64,000 nucleotides of DNA from Wurfbainia villosa (Eukaryota; Streptophyta; Magnoliopsida; Zingiberales; Zingiberaceae): positions 94,811,172-94,875,171 of the forward strand of contig CM046003.1 in assembly GCA_025175895.1 (NCBI GenBank), written 5' to 3'. A program made the translations under genes and the position numbers. Of the stretch, positions 46,685-57,158 are shown piece after piece (the first letter of the stretch is position 1; each line of letters begins with the position of its first letter). The notes beneath the pieces were generated by a model. It was not told where the DNA came from, made no database searches, and was given only the letters and a program-made list of their open reading frames with translations.

Positions 46685-48510
46685 ATGGAGGAGACAAATG
46701 TTTCTATCATTGATCCAAATATTGATATAGAAGTTGAAGAAAATAAGAATAGTCCATTTGATACAAGGAAAATAAAAAGACTTTAAAGGTTTGGGAAGAC
46801 TTCAATGAAGTTACTCTTGCTTGTGACACAAGATAAGTCAAATGTTTCCAATTATTTGTAATAAATAAAGATGATGCCACAACACAATTATTTAGGCATC
46901 TAAAATTTTTTATAAAACCCCAAATTTTATTGAACAAGGGTCAAAAACAACTTTTATAAGTATTGATGAATTATCAAACTTTAGATATGATCAAGGGAGA
47001 ACTAGAGAAGTTATGTCTCACATGATTATGGTACATGAATTGCCATTTAATTTTGTTGAATATGATTTGTTTAATATCTTAATGAGAATTGCTACTTCAA
47101 ACTATCAATATATTTCACATGCAACAGCTAAAAGTCATTGCATAACTAGTTATGAGATGGAGAAAAAAATGATTAAGTCCTTATTGAAAGATGCAAATAG
47201 AGTTAGTATCACAACATATTTATGGAGATCAGGGCAGAAAGTCAAATATATAGTTTTGACATGTCATTTCATAGATTCTAATTTGAAATTACAAAAGAGG
47301 ATCTTAAATTTTTGTGATGTTCCACCTCCTCATACTGGAGTTGTCTTGCATGATGCTTTATATAAATATTTGCAAGAATAGAGTATAGAAAGCAAAGTGT
47401 AGACAATCACTATTGACGCCTCTAACAACGATTCTGCTGTAAGAATTTTAAGAGAATCTATTGTTCCAAAATAAGCTTTCTTTAAATGGACAACTATTTC
47501 ATGTTAGATGTTGTGCTCATATTTGAAATATTTTAGTTCAAGATGCATTATCTTAAATGTAGAGTATAATTGAAAATGTTCAAGAAAGTGTAAAGTACAT
47601 TTCATCTTCTGAGGCATGCCTTCATATTTTTTCTGACATAACCAAACAATTGAGGTTACCTTCTAAAATTGATTCTCGATTGTTGCACTCGGTAGAATTA
47701 TACTTATGTCATGCCTTAGCTTTGAGTTCAAAGATATATTTCATCGTTATCAATAAAGAGATCTTGATTATTAATATTTACCAAGCGAAGAGGATTGGAT
47801 TCATGTTTAAGAAGTTTGTTCATTTTTGAAGCTTTTTAATGAATTCACGAAAATCATCTCAGTTATCAATTTCAATTAGTTAAATATTTTTTTTTACATT
47901 ATCTTTAGCTAATTCAATTATAATATTTAAATCATCACAATAAATATTTTGATAGTGTGAGTGTACTTATCTAATTATTTGCTTTTTTTTATTAATTTTA
48001 GTTTATTTAGTTAGTATTGTTGTTGTTTTCTAATATTAACACTTAATTGATATTATTCCTTCTTTTTAATACTAAATATACAAGGAGAAAATGCTAACTA
48101 AATAAAATAGGGTAGATTTATCTTTTCTTATAATTGGAAGTACAATTTGATGTTATAAAATCATTCAACTTATGTATTTGATACTAAACCTTTTTAATTT
48201 CATATGTATTACAGGCAGTGAATATCCTACTTCAAATTTATTTCTTCTTGAACTTTGGTAAGTGAAAGAGTACTAGATCAACAAATTTTAATTGGGAATT
48301 CATTCATGAAAGCAATGACTACAAAGATGAAGACTAAATTTGATAAGTCTTGAGATTGATGCAATTTGGTAATCTCTATAACTATTGTTTTAGATCCTAG
48401 GAATAAAATGAAGCTTATTGAGTTTTGTTTTCCTATAATTTACCTCGAGGATGAAGTTAGTACCCATTAAATTGTTTTAGTGAAGAATAGTTTGTATGAG
48501 TTATAGAATG
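46685..48510 (+). pseudogene. Second hAT transposase (hAT2), heavily decayed and truncated
   Basis: Begins MEETNVSIIDPNIDIEVEE, then a frameshift into VWEDFNEVTLACDTR (BED finger start). The longest clean piece, 47013-47381, has VHELPFNFVEYDLFN, ATAKSHC, LWRSGQKVKYIVLTCHFID and ILNFCDVPPPH, all typical of Ac-like plant hAT transposases. Then come stops and remnants such as TIDASNND. An intron-like stretch covers about 47880-48214, and 48400-48510 gives ILDPRNKMKLIEF-like sequence. The inverted copia LTR J cuts it at 48511, so the dimerisation domain is missing. It differs from hAT1 throughout and is an independent copy. Confidence 0.82.
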
Positions 48511-49902
48511 TGTTAAGAATTGATGGTCACGCTAGAGGGGGGTGAATAGCATTTTGTGACATCTGATGGAATTCGTTCGTATTCGTCTCTACAATTCGTT
48601 AGTATGCACAATGAAAATACAAATAGAAAGAATAAACTAAAACAAAGACAAAAACACAAAACACACCCATAAACACAAGATGTAACGTGGTTCGGAGCCT
48701 AGGGTTCATACTCCACGGGTTGAGCTCAAATGAGCTCTAGTGATGCAAACCACCACTAATCAACCATTCCTTCTCGGAAAACACTCTGGAGCTAGAGAAA
48801 ACCTCTTACAATAGTTCTTACAACAATAAGAAGAAAATACAAGCAAATACAAATGAAATACAATAAACAACGTAAAGAAAACTTTACACAAGGTTGCTTT
48901 GAATGCTTGCTTGTTGGTTGCTTGGATGAGCTTGAAAAATCCTAAAATGCACCAACACTTCGCCTTAAATCTCCCTTAGAACCGCTCAAGAAACCTTGGC
49001 CGAAATCCTCCACGAATTGCTCCTTTTATGCCTCTGCACAATTTGGATTTCCGCCTGGTAGTCAATTGTCCAAAGGCACCAGTCGACTGCCTACAGTATC
49101 ATTGTCTCACAACAGACTTAATCCACATTGACATTCCAGCCAACGGATACACTACCAGTCGACTGTCATTATCATCAGTCGACTGCCAAACCCTTAGTCG
49201 ACTTCCAAGTCGACTACCAAGCTTTATGTGCTCGTGGCTACAAATAACAGTCGACTGGTCTCCATGGCAGTCGACTGCTCAAGGCTAGTCGACTGCCCAT
49301 AGCTAGCAGTCGATTGCTAAGGGCACACAACCACGGTCGAGCATCAGTCGACTCCTGACCAGTCGACTGATCATAATCCCAATCGATTGCTCAGAGTTGA
49401 CTCGGTTGTCAAGTGTCAAAACACTTGACCAGTCAATTGGTCCATAACTCCAGTTGACTGCTAAACCTCAAACATGAGATTTACCCCAAGTATGATCCCC
49501 TCATACTTGCTAGACCACCCTTAGCCTAGACCTAAGCCTTCTAGCCACCTCCATCAGTATCACACCTATTGGATCCCTCTAAGTCATCCATGACTTGTTC
49601 ATTCATATGCTAGCCTTCAGGTGCTTCCATCGACTATTATCATGCAAATCGGGTCTACATTGCCAAGGTACATTTGGGCTTACATTGCCAAGACACACGC
49701 TTAGACTTTACACCGCCAAATATTGGACTTATGCCGCCAAGACTACCGCTTGGATTTTACGACACCAATATCTCATCCTTGGACTTTCCAATTGCCAAGA
49801 CCCATGCTTGGACTTTCCAATTGCCAAAACCCATGCTTGGACTTTCCATTGCCAAGTACTCATGACTTGGCCTTTACCATTGCCAAGACTCATGCTTGGA
49901 CT
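48511..49902 (-). repeat. Inverted copia LTR (J), truncated by element F
   Basis: On the plus strand it starts TGTTAAGAATTGATGG and runs through ACGTGGTTCGGAGCC, the same layout as LTRs H and I. A dense GTCGACTG cluster lies at 49075-49460. It is interrupted at 49903 by the start of copia F; the continuation was not found. Confidence 0.7.
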
Positions 49903-50925
49903 TGTTAGGCCAATCAACCCAAGTATGGTTTGGTTTTGATGTGTGTACCAAAGGGTTTAAGTTAGGTTGTCATGTGATTTGATATGTGTGTTTAAGTTGT
50001 GCAGGACTTAAGTGAATCACACACGTGTTGACTTGATGAAGCATTGGCGAGTTCACCATCTTATAGCTCGGGTCCTTGAGTTGGTGAAGGATGACATTGC
50101 GAAAGTCATGCGCTTGGTGCATCTGAGGGATCGCCGGACGAGGAGCAAATGAAGTGAAGCCAGAGGGAGCAGACTTCATGACAAGATGCGAAGGATGGTA
50201 CTAGAGGAGCCGAGGGCTTAGTGCATCCGAGGGACGCAGGTCGAAGAGAGCTTCGAGGTGAGGGAATTCATGGGAGATGAGAGTGAGCAATTGTATCCCG
50301 GGACGGGGTAGCTCAGCTAGGTGAACTTGGCCGAATGACTAAGTCAAGTGTCGGATACTCAAACTTAGGTTTGAGGTTTTACCCGACAAGTCGAACGCTC
50401 AAACTTGTGTTTGAGGTTTTACTCGACGATTGGTTAAGTCGGATGCTCAAACATGAGTTTGAGGTTTCTACTCGACGAATGGAAGTGTCGGATGCTCAAA
50501 CATGTGGTTTGAGGTTTACCCGACGATCGGATGCTCAAACAAGTGTTTGTTTGAGAGTTTACCCGACACCAGTCGACTGCTATAGATAGCAGTCGACTAA
50601 TCCAAGTCGAGAGCGATCGACTGGTGTTCGAGTGATGGACTTCTAGCCCAATAGTCAACTGCTAGGGTTTAGCAGTCGACTACCATCAGTCGACTGCTGA
50701 AGGTGGTCGCGAGCACAGAAGATTTTTGAGTCAACTGATTGCCTGGATCACTCGGTGATGGCTTGATCGATTGGATCGATGGGTATGATCAGTTGACTGA
50801 TCAAAGTGTCATTGGCTATGATGACCGTGAACTGGTATGGTCAGAAGCCATTGGAACGGCGACAGTCGACTGATACATGCAGCAGTTGACTGTTGCATGC
50901 CCAATGGGAAGAAAGCCCTCTTCTC

Positions 50926-50933
50926 TATAAAAA
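50926..50933 (+). promoter_or_regulatory. TATA box 1 of LTR F, in a hairpin loop
   Basis: TATAAAAA lies between AAGCCCTCTT and AAGAGGGCTT, an inverted repeat that places the TATA box at the loop. Confidence 0.6.
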
Positions 50934-51232
50934 GAGGGCTTGGGTGCCCTTGGGAGGTTAATGCTTCATTCCGATTCATACTCCCAAGTGACGAAGGTGA
51001 ATGCTGAAGGTGGTCGCAGGCACAGAAGGTTTTTGAGTCTACTGATTGCTTGGATCACTCAATTGATGGCTTGATCTATCGACTGATGGGCATGATCAGT
51101 CAACTGATCAGAGTGTCGTCGGCTGTGATGACCGTGAACTGGTGTGGTTAGAAGTCGTTGGAACGGTGGCAGTCGACTGATGCATGCAACAGTTGACTGT
51201 TGCATGTCCAATGGGAAGAAAGCCCTCTTCTC

Positions 51233-51240
51233 TATAAAAA
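51233..51240 (+). promoter_or_regulatory. TATA box 2 of LTR F, in a hairpin loop
   Basis: Same TATAAAAA and flanking inverted repeat as at 50926, one tandem unit downstream. This one is nearer the expected start of the element transcript. Confidence 0.6.
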
Positions 51241-51716
51241 GAGGGCTTGGGTGCCCTTGGGAGGTTAATGCTTCATTCCGATTCATACTCCCAAGTGCCC
51301 TAAATGTTTTTTTCTCCTCTTCCTTGTTCTTATCTCAATTATATTGTAAGAGGGAGAGATTGTGTAAGAAGGTTTACCTCCACCTTGTCTTGCGCTAAAG
51401 GAGAGATTAGTGATTTGGTTGGGGAGTGATTCACCTTATGAATCGTCCATGGATTATCAACAAGGGCCGTGAACCATGTTACATCTTCGTGTTTGAGTTT
51501 GCTCTCTTTACATCTTGTATTTGTTTTAATTGTCTTTTGTTTAGCATATATTCCGCTGCGCTAATTGTTTGTAGACGATTAAGAATGACCAAATTCCATC
51601 TACGACAACGAGGGCTATTCAACCCCCCTTCTAGCCGGGCGATGATCCTCCAACAAGTGGTATTAAAGCGAGGAGCTTGTCGACAGACTCATCGCCAAAA
51701 CAAGCACGATAACGAA

Positions 51717-53360
51717 ATGGCCGGCTCGAACATTCATCCGCCAAAATTCGAAGGGGACTTCGCTTGGTGGAAAAAGTGTATGGAGGTATTCTTTGAAATG
51801 GATTTTGATATTATGGTTATTATGGAAATTAGTTTTGATATACCTAGGGATGAAGAAGGGAAGCCAATCAAAAAATCAAGGTGGACTAAGAAGCAAAGAG
51901 AGGAGCACCTTGTAAATTCAAAAGCCAAGCACAATCTCTACAACGTGCTCCCTCAACAAGAAATCAATAGGATTGGAGAGTGTGCTAGTGCCAAGAAGAT
52001 GTGGGAGAAGCTAGTGGAGCTTCATGAAGGCACATCCGAAGCCAAGCTAGCAAGAAGGGACCTACTCCGATCACAATTAAACAACATCAAGCTAGATAAA
52101 GGAGAAAAGGTACTATCCTTGCATTCAAGATTTAAAGAAATAATAAATGGGTTATCTAGTGTAGGAGAAAAGCTCTCGAACTGAGACATGATCATTAAAG
52201 CAATAGACACCTTCCCTCAGTCATCGAAATAGAGCTCCATGGTGGACTCATTCTACATCTCAAAGAATCTAGAGGTAAGTACTCTAGAAGAATTCTTTTC
52301 TACCATGGAATTACATGAAACTAAGCTTGAAGGTATAGTAGAAGATTCAATCAAGCAATCAAGGGGAGTAGCACTTGTAGTTGACAAAGGAAAGAAGAAG
52401 GAGACTCCACCCTCCTCATCGGATGAAGGATCTTCCTCATCAATGAATAGCAATGAAAAGACCTACATGGTAAGAAAGGTGAGACGTGCATTGAAAAATT
52501 TTAAATTTAACAAGTCTCATGATAGGAGAAGAAGGACTAGGAGAGTGATATGCTATAATTGCCAAGGAGAGGGACATATGAGAGATGAATGTCCTCTCTT
52601 GAACAAAAGCAAGGAAGAAAGGAGAACGAATGACAAGAAGAAGGAAGGGAAGAAGAAAGAAGAAAAGAAGTCAAAAGAAAAGGGAAAGGGAAAAGTAAAT
52701 CTCAAAGCTACATGGGATGACCCATCTTTATCGGAAGAAGAAGAAATCATCACACACCTTGCACTAATGGGAATAGATGATGTAGCCTCCACCTCATCCG
52801 AAAGAGAAGAAGCAAGCTCAAGTGAGGAGGAGAGCTCAAGTGTAGGGGGAGCGTCATCATCATCGAAAGAAGGGGATTGGGTAAGTGAGGTAAATAAACT
52901 ACCCTCCCATGATGTAATTTCAATGATTACTAGCTTGACTAAGGACTTGTTTAGAATGAAAAAGAAAAACAAATGCATGCTTAATGAAATTAGAACTCTA
53001 GAAGAAAAATTGAAAAATGCATGCTCATATGTTAATGATTCTTCTTCTAGTGTTAATGATGCATGTTTAGAAGAGAATAAGTCTTTAAGGGAAAAGGTAG
53101 ATTTCCTTACTAAGGCCCTAGAGAAATTCACAATTGGATCAAACACTTTGAACATGATAATTGGGAGCCAAAGATCTAGTTTTAACAAGAAGGGCCTAGG
53201 ATATAAGGGAACCAAAAATAAAAAGACCTACCATTGTCTAATTGCTAGGGGACAATTCAAAACAACAATGGTAGCTAGGAAATGGATCCCAAAGGAGTAC
53301 TTGGTGAACCCCATTGGAAAGAATTTATATTGGGTTCTCAAGTCAATCCTCAAGAGTTAG
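51717..53360 (+). pseudogene. Element F Gag, long copia type, two stop codons
   Basis: A single frame of 548 codons from ATG 51717 to the TAG ending at 53360, broken only by a TGA at 52182-52184 and a TAG near 52230, both within one frame. Features: HPPKFEGDFAWWKKCMEVFF at the N-terminus (substrate-recognition-like copia Gag start); MWEKLVELHEGTSEAKLARRD; an intact CX2CX4HX4C knuckle CYNCQGEGHMRDEC at about 52551-52592; a long lysine/glutamate-rich run; serine-rich acidic stretches; and a coiled-coil-like segment NEIRTLEEKLKNA to SLREKVDFLTKALEKF. Length and layout match large Gag proteins of SIRE-type copia elements. Few lesions suggest recent decay. Confidence 0.85.
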
Positions 53361-54375
53361 AGAAACCTAGGATAGTCAACCATAATTGGACTTATTTCAT
53401 ATTATGATAAATGGTTGACTTATGATGATGTCGGGGTGATAATATTTGACTTATGTTCATGATTGGGTGTTTTTGATAATACTTAACCTTGGTAGAAATT
53501 GTATGAAAATTGATGGTTAAGTATAATTAACTTAGGTACATCTCACATTCACCATAAGACTAACTTGATTGAAAACATAGCAATGAGTGAGATGTTAGGT
53601 TGATACAAAGTGATTCACTAATGCTTATGACATTTTGATAAATCATTGTAAGTATCATAACATAGTAATCATAGACTAACTATGGGAAAATCATATGTTT
53701 AATTCATAGACATATTGCCCAAAGATCATGGTTGGATATTTCAAATGTTTTAAAATCATTTTATGTTTTATAAACTTTGAGTTCATGCTTTGAAAAGTTT
53801 CCAAGGCAAAACTAGCTTTCAAGTTAATACAAAATTGAGTTTTTTTTAAACTTTTGAGTTTTTGCTTTATTTTCAAAAATCAATTGAATTTTCATGAAAA
53901 ACAATTTTTCATTGATAAAGGGACTTATAAGAAATGTGTTCCTCAAATTTCATAAATTTTTAAATTTTTTATAATTTTTAATGCATTTCTGAAATTGAGT
54001 TCAGAAATCAAAAATCGAGATTTTTAGGTGCCAGTCGACTGATGGTCTGATGGAGTCGACTGATGTACTGTGCACGAGCACAGTAACCTATTTTAGGTGG
54101 ATTTAAGTCAGTTTTTGGTCATTTTATTCCCTTAGATATTGATGCTATATTGTATAACATATGTTAGATGTTTTTGATGGTGTCAAAGGGGGAGAAATGT
54201 GAGAGTTTAAGTTAATTATGCTAGAGGGGAAATAGCATGTGTTAAGGGGGAGTTGCATGTATTAGGGGGGAATGTTTTGATACTCATGTTATGTTTACAT
54301 GCTTTCCTTTCCTTAGTGTTTTGTAAATGTTTTCCTTAACTTAAACATGTTGCCACACATCAAAAAGGGGAAGAT
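53361..54375 (+). other. Element F non-coding interior
   Basis: AT-rich, without pol homology. Includes two AGTCGACTGATG words near 54033 and 54055, then TGTCAAAGGGGGAGAAATG (54181-54199), further G-rich purine runs, and the polypurine tract. Its last 194 bases recur exactly in the gypsy LTR patch at 26671. Confidence 0.7.
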
Positions 54376-54770
54376 TGTTAGGGCAATCAACCCAAGTAAT
54401 GTGTGTGACAAAGGGTTTAAGTTAGGTTGTTATGTGATTTGATATGTGTGTTTAAGTTGTGCAGAACTCAAGTGAATCACACATGTGTTGACGTGATGAA
54501 ACATTGGCGAGTTTACCATCTCATGGCTCGGGTCCTTGAGTCGGTGAAGGATGGCATTGCGGAAGCCGAGCGCTTGGTGCATCCGAGGGACCGTCGGACG
54601 AGGATCAAATGAAGTGAAGCCGGAGGAAGCATACTTCGTGGCAAGATGCGAAGGATGACACTGGAGGAGTCGAGGGATTAGTGCATCCGAGGGACGCATG
54701 CCGAAGAGAGCTTTGAGGTGAGGGACTTCATGGGAGATGAGAGTGAGTGATTGTAATCCAAGACAGGGTC
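54376..54770 (+). repeat. Element F 3' LTR, truncated
   Basis: Starts TGTTAGGGCAATCAACCC and follows the 5' LTR from 49903 to about 50298, with moderate divergence. Stops abruptly at the junction with the duplicated unit. Confidence 0.8.
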
Positions 54771-55131
54771 GCTGACTGAGCTCCCTTCATTTTCTTTTAA
54801 GTCAGTACATTTTATTTCCTTGCTTTTAATTGTTAAGAGGAGAGGTAGGATTGTTACCTCTTCCTCTACATATCTTATAATCGATTTTGTCTCTTACCTC
54901 CAACAAGGAAGAGACACCATTAGTGATTGCCCCTTGAAAGGTATCAAGGATCGCATGAGCCTTGGACTAACAACTGGTAGGCTGTGAACTAAGTAAATCC
55001 TTTTGTGTCTTGTGTCATGTGTCTTTTATTTTCCTCTGTAAGATTTGGTTTTAACAACGAAACGAAAAGAAAAGATTTTGGGATGCTATTTGGCCCCCTC
55101 CCCCCTCTAGCGTCTTTCTTGATCCTACATT

Positions 55132-55143
55132 TGGTATCAGAGC
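55132..55143 (+). other. Primer-binding site of the duplicated copia
   Basis: TGGTATCAGAGC, identical in sequence and context to 34625-34636. Confidence 0.88.
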
Positions 55144-55296
55144 GAGGGCACTCAAAATAGGTGCAACCATCTTTTTGAGCAATTTTATTTTCTTTCTTTC
55201 GTGTTTTGTTTAGTTTTTTTTTTCTCTCTTCTCCCGCACTACTAATCCAAGATCAAGTCTTGGAAGTTTTCTTGTTGTTCGTGTTTTTTTAGGTAT

Positions 55297-56167
55297 TTAA
55301 GGACCCACATTGAGGGGTATAGCATCGCCCGACCTCCATTCTTTAACGGAGATGACTTCCATTATTGGAAGGGTCAGATGGAGTGTTTCCTAAAAAAATA
55401 AGTCGATATGTGGATTAACCGACTTTGCTTTACCCACCAATGACCAAGGGGAATCATTGGACTATGACAAATGAACTAATGCAATGAAAAGGCAAATCGA
55501 AGCCGACGCAAAAGCAACCCAGATATTGCAATGTGGCTTATCCAAGGAGGAGCTTAACCAAATCGTACCTTTCATTAGCACTAAGGATCTATGGAATAAG
55601 CTCATTGAACTTCATGAAGGATCATTCGACATGAAGGTATGTAAGAGGGATCTTCTAGTAAATAAATTATATAATTTGAAAATGTAGGATAATGAGACCA
55701 TGAGCCAACTCCATGCTCGCATTCAAGATATCCTAAATAGACTTCACGCTATCAAACAGAAGGTGGAGAACCGCGACATCATAAGGTACACTCTAAGAGC
55801 TTTTTCTAGGACCACTTTGTGGGCATCCATGGTTGATGCTCACAAAGTATCTAGAGATCTTTCTAAAATTAGGTTGGATAAATTATTTTCTAAATTTGAG
55901 CTTAATGAGCAGTCTAACTCGGCCCTGGTAGAGAAAGGTATTGCTTTGTTTGCAGGTCGAAGAAAGGTGAAAAGCAAGCCTCCACCCGAAGAAGATGAAT
56001 CCGAATTGGAATTAGGCGAAGAGATGGAGACCGAACTAGTCAATCTAGTTTGAAAGATTATCAAGCGTAGAAGGCAACCAACTAGGCCAACGACGGAGAA
56101 GAGACCCAACCCAAGTCAAAACTACAAGTATTACGAGTATAATAAGAAGGGGCACTTCAAGAAGGCA
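55297..56167 (+). pseudogene. Copia Gag, duplicate of 34790-35660
   Basis: Carries the same stops (after FLKK, NKLYNLKM and TELVNLV) and the same cysteine-less knuckle as the first copy, showing these lesions predate the duplication. Longest clean pieces are 55484-55687 and 55700-56053. Confidence 0.85.
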
Positions 56168-56182
56168 AAGCCCGACTCCATT

Positions 56183-57158
56183 TTGATGGTGCAAAAGAAG
56201 AAAGACAAGGGAAAGCCTAAAAGTAAGGGAAAGTCCCAAGCCAAGGGCAAAGGCAAGACACTGAAACCTAAAGGAGGGGTGGCCAAGGAAGGGATTTGCT
56301 TCCACTGTAAGGAAGTTGGACACTGGAAGCGGAATTGCAAAGCATACCTGGAAGATCTTAAGAAGAAAAGAAGTGAAACTTCTACTTCAGGTATATATGT
56401 TATAGAAGTCAATCTATCTATTTCTTCATCGTGGGTATTTGATACCGGATGTGCATCTCACATTTGTACTAATGTGCGCCGTATTTGAAATAGCAGGCAT
56501 TGTGTGAAGGCGAGACCTACAAGTAGGCAATGGAGCAAGGGTTGCTATTGTTGCTGTAGGAACTTATTTTCTATCTTTGCCCTCTGGGCTTGTACTAGAA
56601 TTAGATGAATGTTGTTATGTGCCTGCTCTCACAAAGAACATCATTTCAGTTTCTTGTTTAGATAAGAAAGGCTTTTCATTTATAATAAAGAACAAACGTT
56701 GTTCCATTTATTTAAATGATATGTTCTATTGTAGTGCACCTCTGATGAACGAACTCTACATTCTAGACTTAGAGAATCCCATCTATAACATAAGTACCAA
56801 AAGATTCAAGTCAAATGAGTTGAACCAAACCTATCTCTGGCAATGTCGCTTAGGTCACATAAATGAAAGTCGCTTATCCCAGCTCCATAAGGATGGGTTG
56901 CTGGACTCATTTGATTTTGAATCATATGAGACATGCGAGTCTTGCCTTCTAGACAAGATGACTAAGACTCCCTTTAGTGGACACAGCGAAAGAGCAACAG
57001 ACTTATTAGGACTTATACATAGTGATGTGTGTGGCCCTTTCAATGTTGCTGCTAGAGGTGGTTATATGGATTTCATTACATTTATTGATGACTTCAGTAG
57101 ATATGGTTATGTGTATCTGATGACATATAAGTTAGAATCCTTTGAAAAGTTCAAATAA
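56183..57158 (+). pseudogene. Copia Gag end, protease and integrase, duplicate with a local scramble
   Basis: Zinc knuckle and FDTG protease motif are intact, as in unit 1. At about 56476-56520 the sequence departs from unit 1: after SHICTNV it reads RRI and a stop, whereas unit 1 continues QALRNSRALTKGE in frame. Reading resumes in frame at about 56577 and runs to the shared TAA at 57156-57158 (193 codons). The LWQCRLGH histidine loss is shared. Confidence 0.88.

Larger units (their letters stand above)
50696..51309 (+). repeat. 307-bp tandem duplication in LTR F
   Basis: The unit starting GCTGAAGGTGGTCGC at 50696 recurs at 51003 with few differences. Each unit ends with the promoter-like stretch and ATTCATACTCCCAAGTG. 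Confidence 0.88.
49903..51655 (+). repeat. Element F 5' LTR
   Basis: Starts TGTTAGGCCAATCAACCC; ends near GATCCTCCAACA before a degenerate primer site (TGGTATTAAAGCGAGGAG, from 51658). It contains short repeats of the type CTCAAAC-GTGTTTGAGGTTT with CCGACGA (50340-50570), GTCGACTG words, and a 307-bp tandem duplication carrying two TATA boxes. Confidence 0.75.
49903..54770 (+). mobile_element. Gag-only copia element F (non-autonomous)
   Basis: 5' LTR 49903-51655, degenerate primer site after it, one gag gene (51717-53360), non-coding interior, polypurine tract AAAAAGGGGAAGAT (54362-54375) and the first 395 bases of a 3' LTR (54376-54770). No protease, integrase or reverse transcriptase follows gag. 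The 3' LTR stops where the duplicated unit begins, so the true end of the element is not in this window. Confidence 0.8.

Noticed and set aside
49903..49917. GGACT before LTR F taken as its target duplication
   Set aside because: The 3' end of element F is not in the window, so the duplication cannot be tested.
52553..53215. 220-codon minus frame opposite the element F gag
   Set aside because: Antisense shadow of a lysine/glutamate-rich gag that carries an intact zinc knuckle; the translation is Ser/Phe/Leu-rich.
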